The notes beneath the pieces were generated by a model. That model did not search any database. It was not told the DNA's origin and saw only the letters and a program-made list of their open reading frames with translations. Shown here one piece after another: positions 1 through 6,729 of a stretch of DNA of 27,505 nt. The stretch is from assembly GCA_964408185.1 (NCBI GenBank), contig CAYOYK010000031.1, positions 1 to 27,505 of the forward strand. Reading direction: 5' to 3'. Within the stretch, counting starts at the first letter, position 1, and each line of letters opens with the position of its first letter. The DNA is from CAYOYK01 sp964408185. GTDB lineage: Bacteria > Bacillota > Clostridia > Christensenellales > Aristaeellaceae. Position numbers and translations under genes: made by a program.

Positions 1-3000
1 TTTTACTGTGTGAAAACCAGACCGGCTATCAAAACCTGACCAAGCTGATCAGTCAGGGCTTTACCGAGGGTTTTTACTACCGTCCAAGGCTGGATTATGC
101 TCTGCTGAAGGAGCACGCCGAGGGGCTCATCTGCCTGAGCGCGTGCCTGAGCGGCGACCTGCCAAAGCTGCTGTTGCAGGGGCGGCGGGACGAAGCCCGC
201 GCCTACGCGCTGGATATGCGGCAGATTTTCGGAAAAGACAACTACTTTATCGAAATCATGGATCACGGCATCCCGGAAGAACGGCAGGTGTTGCCGGAGT
301 TGATCGCCCTGTCACGCGAAACGGGCATCCCGCTGGTAGCCACCAACGACTGTCATTACCTGCTGCGCAAGGACGCCGCCGCGCAGGAAGTGCTCATGTG
401 CGTGCAGACCGGTAAAACCCTTCAGGATGAAGCCCGCATGCGCATGGAAAGCGAAGCGGAAATGCGGCAGGTGTTTCCCGCCCTGCCCGAAGCCATTGAC
501 CGTTCGGCGGAGATTGCCGCGCGCTGCAACGTGGCGTTTGACTTTGCTACCCGTCACCTGCCCAACTACCCCATCCAAACCGGGGAAACGCCGCTGGAGA
601 TGCTCACCCGCCTGTGCATGGAGGGTTTGCGCGCCTTTTATCCCGGTCAGGCGGAAAACCCGGACAGCGAACCTCGGAAGCGGCTGGCGTACGAGCTGGA
701 TGTTATCTCCCAGATGGGCTTTGTGGATTACTTTTTGATTGTGTGGGACTTTATCGACTACGCCAAGCGCAACGGCATCATGGTCGGCCCCGGGCGCGGC
801 AGCGGCGCGGGCAGCATCGTGGCCTACACGCTGCGCATCACCATGCTCGACCCCCTGCGCTACAACCTGCTCTTTGAGCGCTTCTTGAACCCCGAGCGCA
901 TCAGTATGCCGGATATCGACGTAGATTTCTGCTATGAGCGCCGTCAGGAGGTCATCGACTACGTAACCCGTAAATACGGCGGCGACCATGTGGCGCAGAT
1001 CATCACCTTCGGCACCATGAAGGCCAAGGCCGTCGTGCGGGATGTGGGCCGCGTGCTGGGCATGAGCTACGCCGCCGTGGACGCGGTGGCCAAGGCCATT
1101 CCCTTCGCGCTGGATATGACGCTGCAAAAGGCGCTGGAGGTCAGCCCGCAGCTCAAGGAGATGTACGATACCGACCCGCAGGTCAAGCGGCTGATCGACA
1201 CCTCGCTCACGCTGGAGGGCATGCCGCGCCACGCCAGCACGCACGCGGCGGGCGTGCTCATCACGGCCAAGCCCGTTACCGAGTACGTTCCGCTCCAGCT
1301 CAACGACGATGTGGTGACCACGCAGTACCCCATGGGCACGCTGGAGCACTTGGGCTTGCTGAAAATGGACTTTCTCGGCCTGCGCACGCTCACCGTGATC
1401 CGCGATACGCTTGATCTCCTGCGCCAGCGCGGCGTCCGGATGAAAAGCGAGGACATCCCGCTGGACGACCCGGAGGTCTACCGCATGATCTCCTCCGGCG
1501 ATACCGACGGCGTGTTCCAGCTGGAATCCAGCGGCATGCGCCTCTTTTTGCAAAACATGAAGCCCGCCTGCTTTGAGGATATCATCGCCGCGATCTCGCT
1601 CTACCGGCCCGGCCCGATGGACTCCATCCCGCGCTATATCGCGGGCAAGCAGGATCCCTCCACCGTGCGGTACGAAACGCCGCTGCTCGCCCCGATACTG
1701 GACGTGACCTACGGCTGCATGGTCTATCAGGAGCAGGTCATGCAGATCGTGCGCGACTTGGCCGGGTACAGCCTTGGCCGCAGCGACCTGATGCGCCGCG
1801 CCATGGCCAAAAAGAAGCACGACGTCATGGCGCAGGAGCGCGAGTATTTTATCCACGGCATGACGGACGAGGACGGCAAGGTGGTCGTGGACGGCTGCAT
1901 CCGCCGGGGCGTGCCGGAGAAGGTGGCCGAGAAGATATTCGACGATATGAGCGCCTTCGCCAGCTATGCCTTTAACAAAAGCCACGCGGCGGCCTACGCT
2001 GTGGTCGCCGTGCAGACCGGCTGGCTCAAGCGCCATCACCCCGTGGAGTTTATGGCTGCGATTATGAACAGCGTCATGGACAACGCGGGCAAGGTGGCCG
2101 GGTACATACAGTACTGCCGGGAGCACAAGATCCCCATTCTCCCGCCGGATGTGAACAAGAGCTACTGGAAGTTTTCCGTGGATACCGACGCGCAGGGCAC
2201 GCCGGGCATCCGCTTCGGCGTGGGCGCGGTCAAAAACGTGGGGCAGGCGGCGGTGGAGGCCATCGTGCGCGACCGCGAGGGCAAGCCCTACCAGAATTTG
2301 TTTGATTTTATCCGCCGCGTGGACGTGGAGTCCGTAAACAAGCGGGTGGTGGAAAGCCTCATCAAGGCCGGGGCGTTTGACGGCGGCGGCTACAACCGCG
2401 CGCAGCTGCTGGAGGTGTACGAGGGCGCGCTGGACGGCGCGGTGCAGGAGAAAAAGCGCAACGTTGCCGGGCAGCTTTCGCTGTTTGATCTGGGCGGCGT
2501 GGCGGACGATTCCGCACCCGATTTCCACGTGCCCGCCGTGCCGGAGTTTGAGCGTAAAGCCCTGCTCAACATGGAAAAAGAGATGACCGGGGTGTACATC
2601 ACCGGGCACCCGCTGGACGAGGTGGCCGATCAGCTCCGCGCGGGCTACACCACGGCGCTGGACGTCGCCGCCATGGGCGAGGGAGAATCCCACGGGCTGC
2701 AATACGACGGCACGCCCGTGACCATGGCGGGCATCCTCACGGCCACCAAGGGAAAGCTGACCAAAAAGGGCGCGATGATGGGCTTTCTCACGCTGGAGGA
2801 TTTGTCGGGCCAGCTGGAGGGCCTCGTGTTCCCCAAGGTGTACGAGCGCTATGTGACCATGCTCTCGGCGGACGCGCTTGTGGTGCTGACGGGCAAGCTC
2901 TCCTTCCGCGAGGAGGAGGAGCCCAAGCTGCTGGTGGATACCGTCGCGCCGCTCACAGCGGCCACCCTGCCGCCGCAAAAGCAGGCCCGGAGCGGGCGCG

Positions 3001-4088
3001 CTGATTGGCGGCCGCAGCGCGAGCCTGCCCCCGCCGCGCAAGCGCACCCGACGCTGTTTGACGGCTTTGATTACAACATGGAGCTGCCCTTGCAGCCCTC
3101 TATTCACCCAAAGGGCGAGGCGGACGCTCCCGCTGCCCGCGCCGCCGCGACCTCCGCGCCGGAGATATCCGCCGCCCGCGCCGCCGCGACCCCAACATCG
3201 GAGCCACCCGCCGCCCGCGCCGCCGCAACCTTCGCAGCGGAGCCACCCGCCGCCCGCGCCGCCGCGACCCCAACATCGGAGCCACCCGCCGCCCGCGCCG
3301 CCGCGACCTCCGTGCCGGAGCCGCCCGCCACCCGCGCTGCCGCGGCCCCAACATCGGAGTCGCCCACCGCCCGCGCCGCGACCTCCGCGCCGGAGCCGCT
3401 CGCCGACCTGTGGCTTTCGCAGTCCGACGAGCTGCCGGACGACGCGGAGCTTGGCTGGCTCGATGAGGACGCGCCCGATTGGCTCGTGCCCGCATCGCCC
3501 GCGACCGTCGCGGCTCCCGGCATCGCGGCGGAGGCTGCCGCGCCGCGCGCGTCGGCTGTCACACCGCGCACGTCGGCTGTCGGCCATCCGGCTGACCCTG
3601 CTCTCGCGCGCCCGGCAACCCCTGCCCCCGCACATGCGGCTCCCGCGCATGCGGCCGACCCGACTCCCGCACATGAGTCCGCCCCGGCTTCCGCGCGTCC
3701 GGCAACCCCTGCCCCCGCACATGCGGCTCCTGCGCATTCGGCCGACCCGGCCCCCGCACATGCGACTCCCGCGCATACGGCTCTCGCACATGCGTCCGCC
3801 CCGGCCCCCGCCGAGCCTCGCCTCACCGACGCGCAGCGCGCCAAACGCGCGCCCCGCAAGCTGTGCGTGCAGCTCTACGGCCGCCGCGAGATGGCGCAGC
3901 TGCAAGCCATGACGGCCGCCTGCCCCGGAGATATTCCCGTCTACGTCAAGCTGCAAAGCGAGGACATTACGCTGCTGCTGGCCTCCGATTGGTGGTGCGA
4001 CGGCGGCGACGCGCTGCTGGCCGAGCTGGCGGACGCGTTTGGCGCGGAAAACGCGCTTCTCAAGGAGAATCCCGCCGCAAAGGGGTAA
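1..4088 (+). CDS. dnaE: DNA polymerase III subunit alpha, 5'-truncated by window edge
   Basis: Replicative C-family polymerase of the cytoplasmic replisome. The reading frame is open from the left edge (phase starts at base 3), so the N-terminus lies outside. The rest of the PHP domain comes first (IEIMDHGIPEER, NDCHYLLRKDA). Next is the polymerase core: GPGRGSGAGS near 786-815, PDIDVDF near 909-929 with two catalytic aspartates, MPRHASTHAAGVLI near 1220-1260, and KMDFLGLRT near 1365-1390, where the third catalytic Asp is expected. FNKSHAAAYA follows at about 1972-2001, and an OB-fold lies around 2690-2950. An Ala/Pro/Arg/His-rich linker of about 300 residues, built from two repeat families, separates the OB-fold from a short C-terminal domain (KLCVQLYGRREM onward, from about 3860). 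The linker is far longer than in typical DnaE. Stop TAA at 4086. The polymerase identity is very secure; a role for the linker is unknown. Confidence 0.97.
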   Translation, partial: LLCENQTGYQNLTKLISQGFTEGFYYRPRLDYALLKEHAEGLICLSACLSGDLPKLLLQGRRDEARAYALDMRQIFGKDNYFIEIMDHGIPEERQVLPELIALSRETGIPLVATNDCHYLLRKDAAAQEVLMCVQTGKTLQDEARMRMESEAEMRQVFPALPEAIDRSAEIAARCNVAFDFATRHLPNYPIQTGETPLEMLTRLCMEGLRAFYPGQAENPDSEPRKRLAYELDVISQMGFVDYFLIVWDFIDYAKRNGIMVGPGRGSGAGSIVAYTLRITMLDPLRYNLLFERFLNPERISMPDIDVDFCYERRQEVIDYVTRKYGGDHVAQIITFGTMKAKAVVRDVGRVLGMSYAAVDAVAKAIPFALDMTLQKALEVSPQLKEMYDTDPQVKRLIDTSLTLEGMPRHASTHAAGVLITAKPVTEYVPLQLNDDVVTTQYPMGTLEHLGLLKMDFLGLRTLTVIRDTLDLLRQRGVRMKSEDIPLDDPEVYRMISSGDTDGVFQLESSGMRLFLQNMKPACFEDIIAAISLYRPGPMDSIPRYIAGKQDPSTVRYETPLLAPILDVTYGCMVYQEQVMQIVRDLAGYSLGRSDLMRRAMAKKKHDVMAQEREYFIHGMTDEDGKVVVDGCIRRGVPEKVAEKIFDDMSAFASYAFNKSHAAAYAVVAVQTGWLKRHHPVEFMAAIMNSVMDNAGKVAGYIQYCREHKIPILPPDVNKSYWKFSVDTDAQGTPGIRFGVGAVKNVGQAAVEAIVRDREGKPYQNLFDFIRRVDVESVNKRVVESLIKAGAFDGGGYNRAQLLEVYEGALDGAVQEKKRNVAGQLSLFDLGGVADDSAPDFHVPAVPEFERKALLNMEKEMTGVYITGHPLDEVADQLRAGYTTALDVAAMGEGESHGLQYDGTPVTMAGILTATKGKLTKKGAMMGFLTLEDLSGQLEGLVFPKVYERYVTMLSADALVVLTGKLSFREEEEPKLLVDTVAPLTAATLPPQKQARSGRADWRPQREPAPAAQAHPTLFDGFDYNMELPLQPSIHPKGEADAPAARAAATSAPEISAARAAATPTSEPPAARAAATFAAEPPAARAAATPTSEPPAARAAATSVPEPPATRAAAAPTSESPTARAATSAPEPLADLWLSQSDELPDDAELGWLDEDAPDWLVPASPATVAAPGIAAEAAAPRASAVTPRTSAVGHPADPALARPATPAPAHAAPAHAADPTPAHESAPASARPATPAPAHAAPAHSADPAPAHATPAHTALAHASAPAPAEPRLTDAQRAKRAPRKLCVQLYGRREMAQLQAMTAACPGDIPVYVKLQSEDITLLLASDWWCDGGDALLAELADAFGAENALLKENPAAKG
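3132..3401 (+). repeat. 39-bp in-frame tandem repeat in the dnaE linker, 7 units
   Basis: Six 39-bp units and one 36-bp unit encode a 13-residue repeat of the form AARAAATPTSEPP. The central residues alternate between TSAPE-like and PTSE-like versions, which suggests a higher-order 78-bp period. The segments 3174-3212 and 3252-3290 are identical over 39 bp, so the array is young or homogenised. It is predicted to be disordered. Confidence 0.9.
3613..3786 (+). repeat. 87-bp His/Ala/Pro-rich tandem repeat in the dnaE linker
   Basis: Two consecutive 87-bp copies (3613-3699 and 3700-3786) each encode about 29 residues with PAPAHAAPAH-type motifs. The first ~30 bases of the copies are identical and similarity fades afterwards. 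It follows the 13-residue array after a short non-repetitive acidic stretch (ELPDDAELGWLDEDAPDW). Confidence 0.8.
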
Positions 4089-4269
4089 CGCGCAAGCGTC
4101 CGCACACCCGCCGCGGATTTTTCGCCTGCCGCTCCCGCCCTCTTCACCTTCCGTTCATAATCGTCTGCTACACTGACCCCGTGCTACATCAAAAGGCGCG
4201 GGGACGGGCTTGCGAAACGGCTTTTGCGCAAGAACGCCCGAAGGGTTTGCCTCGGCCCGCCATGGCGGC

Positions 4270-4312
4270 GGTCGTCGGTTCTGATGTACAACCGACGGCC
4301 CGTTATGTTTTT
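4270..4312 (+). terminator. possible dnaE terminator
   Basis: CGTCGGTT (4273-4280) pairs with AACCGACG (4290-4297) and extends outward by a G:T and two G:C pairs. A run of six T begins at 4307, about seven bases after the extended stem. The gap before the T-run makes this a weak candidate. Confidence 0.4.
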
Positions 4313-4437
4313 TGCAACGGGCTTGAGGCGGCGGGAGCGCAGCGGCGCTTGCACCGCCCCTTCCACAGGATCGTCCCCTGCGCGTCAAGCGTTTCCCGCC
4401 GGACGGAAGCACCCGCCCGCGTGAAGATAAATATCCC

Positions 4438-4463
4438 GTGCCGGAGCGCAAGCCGCCCCGGCG
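4438..4463. repeat. 26-bp direct repeat, copy 1
   Basis: Identical over 26 bp to 4684-4709. It begins GTGCCGGAGCGCAAG and ends CCCCGGCG. The outer GCCGG/CCGGC arms can form a hairpin. This copy is followed by CTGTTTG rather than a long T-run. Confidence 0.85.
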
Positions 4464-4482
4464 CTGTTTGTCGACTCCCCGT

Positions 4483-4525
4483 GAAGGGCTTGGGGAGCCG
4501 CGCTCCCCAAATGGATTCCGCCTTC
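4483..4525 (+). repeat. 43-bp dispersed hairpin repeat, copy 1
   Basis: Matches 16481-16523 at 37 of 43 positions. It contains the stem TTGGGGAG-CCGCG-CTCCCCAA. In the other copy the stem's C-to-T changes convert two G:C pairs to G:U, so pairing survives as RNA only when read in this orientation. Confidence 0.75.
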
Positions 4526-4574
4526 AGCGACATGTGCGTTGAAGGCGGCGGCGTTGCGAAGCAACGCTACCCTA

Positions 4575-4642
4575 CGCTTTTCACCGGCCGCGTTCTGTGA
4601 GGGAGGCCCACCGCCGACCGAACAGGTTGCAGGCGAAAAGCG
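4575..4642. repeat. imperfect 68-bp inverted repeat
   Basis: CGCTTTTC at 4575-4582 mirrors GAAAAGCG at 4635-4642, and the interior is partly self-complementary. As a result both strands translate to a similar peptide pattern (RFSPA..GGPP). It resembles a REP- or MITE-like hairpin unit, but no transposase is nearby. Confidence 0.55.
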
Positions 4643-4648
4643 CAAACC

Positions 4649-4677
4649 TCAAAAAAGCGGCGCAGCCGCTTTTTTGA
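4649..4677. terminator. bidirectional terminator-like perfect hairpin
   Basis: A perfect 13-bp stem, 4649-4661 with 4665-4677, around a 3-base loop (GCA). The A-run on one arm and T-run on the other form the outer stem, so both strands present a GC stem followed by U residues. Confidence 0.6.
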
Positions 4678-4683
4678 TACGCT

Positions 4684-4717
4684 GTGCCGGAGCGCAAGCC
4701 GCCCCGGCGTTTTTTTT
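4684..4717 (+). terminator. terminator-like hairpin made from copy 2 of the 26-bp repeat
   Basis: The second copy of the 26-bp repeat (4684-4709) forms GCCGG/CCGGC outer pairs with inner GCG/CGC pairs. It is followed directly by eight T (4710-4717), giving the shape of a Rho-independent terminator. Confidence 0.5.
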
Positions 4718-4805
4718 ACAACCGCGTGCAAGAAACCGCGCCTCTGTCTCGTTGGGATACACAGAGCGATGCGTGCTCCCGTACCAAAGAAATGGAGGCG
4801 TTCCC

Positions 4806-6596
4806 ATGGCCGACGCAGTATTCAACTTTTTGCATGATAACAAAGGCTTGCCCTTTCGCACCATGACGGTGTTCAACTGGCTGCTGGAGGCGGCCCTGCT
4901 GGGCGGACTGCTGATTTTGCTGGTGCTGCTGGTCCGCGCGCTGCTGCGCGGCAAGGCGGGCAGCAAGGCGATCTGTCTGGCGTGGCTGCTGGTGGCCGCG
5001 CGGCTGCTGATCCCCATAGCGCTGCCCAACCCGCTGATGAACGAGCTCAAGCCCACCGATTCCACCGATACCGTCGCCCGCCCGGTGGCCGACCAATTCC
5101 GCGTGCGGTATATCGACGCGATGTGTGACCTCGCGTGGGATTTCAACGCAAACGATACGCTGGCGGTACAGAACGCGCCGTATGATCTGCCCAACCTCCT
5201 CAGCGATATCGCCTGCTACACCGCGTACGGCTGGCTGGGCAAGTGGTACTTCTTCGCGTATCTCGCGGGCGTGGGCGGCGTGGGCGTGTTTATGCTCTGC
5301 CGCAATTTGGGCTTCCGCGGCAGGCTGAAAAAGAGCGCGCGCGGGGAGCTTTCCGGCGAGGCGCTCGTGGCCTATCATCACCTGTGCGACGAGCTGGGGC
5401 GCATGCCGCTGCCTGTTACGCTTTGTGACGCGCTGCCCGGCGCATGCGTCGTGGGCGTGTTCCGCCCGCGCATCGCGCTCTCCGCGGAGCTGGACGACGA
5501 GGCCGCGCAGGCCGAGCTTCGCCGCGCGCTGCTGCTGACGCGCTATCCCGCGTGGAACATCCTGCGCGATGTGTGCTGCGCCGTGCAGTGGTTCAACCCG
5601 CTGGTGTGGGTCGCCGCCTTCATGAGCCGCAGCGATCAGCTTCGCGCGGCGGACGAGCGCATGGCTGCCGGACTGAACGCCGAGCAGCGCAATCAGCAGG
5701 CCGCGCGCCTGCGCCGCTTGGCCGACCTCAAGGCCGTTCCCGCCCTCACGGTGCTTGCCAGCCCCGTGTCTCTGCGCGCGACCGCCATGCAAAAGCGCAT
5801 CGCCGCGCTCTCGCAGGAGCCGACGCCCGCCCGCAAGGGCTGGCGCACCGGGCTGATCGTCGCCATGGCGGTGCTCACGCTGGCGAGCTTCTTTGTGGCG
5901 AACACAGGCTTTTCCAAAACAGGCGTCATGTCGTGGTATGACAACGGGGACTCCGAGTATCCGGAATACGACGCGGAAAGCGATCCGTATTACGTTTACT
6001 CCGTGGCCAACTACCCGGATATCAGCGTGGAGAACGCCGCGCGCTATGCCCGCGAGGATCTGATCACCAACGACGGCTTCCCGGAGAGCGAGGCCGACGC
6101 GAGCCGCTTCGTCTCCGCCTACGATCGGAACGATCAAAAGTATGTCGTCCGCTACCGCATCGACCGGGCGACGGCGGGCGAAAGCGCGCTGGCCTATCTG
6201 GACACATGGTTCCCCGGCGCGGAAAGCTGCGCCGTCGTGTGGCGGTTTTCCAGCTATGATACCATCAATTCCAAGGGCCGCGAGGGGAGCTGGAGCACCG
6301 ATATCGCGCCGGACGCGGACGGCGTGACCTCCGCGCAGGCGGGGCAGATCGCGCGCGACGCGCTGGTCGCCCATTGGGGCATGGCCGAGGCCGACGCGCA
6401 GGAAATCAAGCTGTCCGACTCGGACGTTCAAAAAATGACGGGGGACGCGTTCTTCGCCTCGCAGGGCTGGCCCGATACCTACTGGATCGTCTACCTCGGC
6501 TGCACCAAGGAGCCCGGCTCGCCCTGCCGCATGGTGTTCCTCGATGCGAAAACGGGCGAGGCGTTCCTGTTCTTTGACTTTGTGCAAAACGGCTGA
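4806..6596 (+). CDS. M56/BlaR1-like membrane protein without HExxH, PepSY-like C-terminus
   Basis: 596 residues from ATG 4806, which is preceded by GGAGG at 4793-4797; the frame is open further upstream but only through low-complexity sequence without a start signal. Transmembrane segments are predicted at about 25-43, 55-73, 147-166 and 348-366. The segment around 238-290 matches the M56 (BlaR1/MecR1) fold: VQWFNPLVWVAAFMSRSDQLRAADE. In the family a HExxH helix precedes WFNPLVW. Here that place reads ALLLTRYPAWN (241-251) with no histidine pair, although the downstream Glu (E284 in AADER) remains. The C-terminal ~220 residues look extracytoplasmic, with PepSY-like repeats ending MVFLDAKTGEAFLFF. 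BlaR1 proteins usually sit beside a BlaI repressor; none is here. It is probably a sensor or scaffold that has lost peptidase activity (inference). Confidence 0.8.
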   Translation: MADAVFNFLHDNKGLPFRTMTVFNWLLEAALLGGLLILLVLLVRALLRGKAGSKAICLAWLLVAARLLIPIALPNPLMNELKPTDSTDTVARPVADQFRVRYIDAMCDLAWDFNANDTLAVQNAPYDLPNLLSDIACYTAYGWLGKWYFFAYLAGVGGVGVFMLCRNLGFRGRLKKSARGELSGEALVAYHHLCDELGRMPLPVTLCDALPGACVVGVFRPRIALSAELDDEAAQAELRRALLLTRYPAWNILRDVCCAVQWFNPLVWVAAFMSRSDQLRAADERMAAGLNAEQRNQQAARLRRLADLKAVPALTVLASPVSLRATAMQKRIAALSQEPTPARKGWRTGLIVAMAVLTLASFFVANTGFSKTGVMSWYDNGDSEYPEYDAESDPYYVYSVANYPDISVENAARYAREDLITNDGFPESEADASRFVSAYDRNDQKYVVRYRIDRATAGESALAYLDTWFPGAESCAVVWRFSSYDTINSKGREGSWSTDIAPDADGVTSAQAGQIARDALVAHWGMAEADAQEIKLSDSDVQKMTGDAFFASQGWPDTYWIVYLGCTKEPGSPCRMVFLDAKTGEAFLFFDFVQNG

Positions 6597-6607
6597 CGGG
6601 CCGACGG

Positions 6608-6641
6608 AACCGGGCGGGGGAGGCACCCTCGCCCGGTTTTG
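6608..6641 (+). terminator. terminator after the M56-like gene
   Basis: AACCGGGCG (6608-6616) pairs perfectly with CGCCCGGTT (6630-6638), and the T-run is 6637-6640. It lies 11 bases past the stop codon. Confidence 0.75.
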
Positions 6642-6667
6642 TTGTGCCGCCGCGCATCCCGCCCGCG

Positions 6668-6697
6668 TTGCGGCGCGGCGCCGGGATGTGGTATAAT
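6668..6697 (+). promoter_or_regulatory. sigma-A-type promoter for polA
   Basis: TTGCGG (6668-6673), 18-base spacer, TATAAT (6692-6697), with an extended TGG immediately before the -10. The polA start is 33 bases downstream of the -10 end. Confidence 0.75.
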
Positions 6698-6729
6698 GGA
6701 ATATAAATTGTGCGGAGGGAGGGCTGCCC

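Larger units (their letters stand above)
4089..4805. other. 717-bp gene-free, hairpin-rich intergenic region
   Basis: No convincing gene is present; the open frames lack ribosome binding sites and are interrupted or low complexity. Instead there is a run of inverted repeats: 4273-4297, an 8-bp stem TTGGGGAG/CTCCCCAA at 4490-4510, a 9-bp stem CCGCCTTCA/TGAAGGCGG at about 4518-4549, GCGTTGC-GAA-GCAACGC at about 4551-4567, a long imperfect one at 4575-4642, a perfect 13-bp stem at 4649-4677, and a T-tailed hairpin at 4684-4717. Two short dispersed repeats also lie here. It could be a cluster of repetitive extragenic elements or a structured RNA. Confidence 0.6.

Noticed and set aside
312..3956. 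1214-codon open frame antisense to dnaE
   Set aside because: It lies entirely opposite conserved dnaE sequence, has no domain features, and is the expected shadow of GC-rich codon use. The same holds for antisense frames opposite polA, the coaE-SBP run, the M56 gene and aroB/aroC.
4539..4805. N-terminal extension of the M56-like gene starting at 4539
   Set aside because: The added 89 residues run through hairpins and repeats, lack a ribosome binding site, and precede a clear GGAGG-ATG at 4793-4808.
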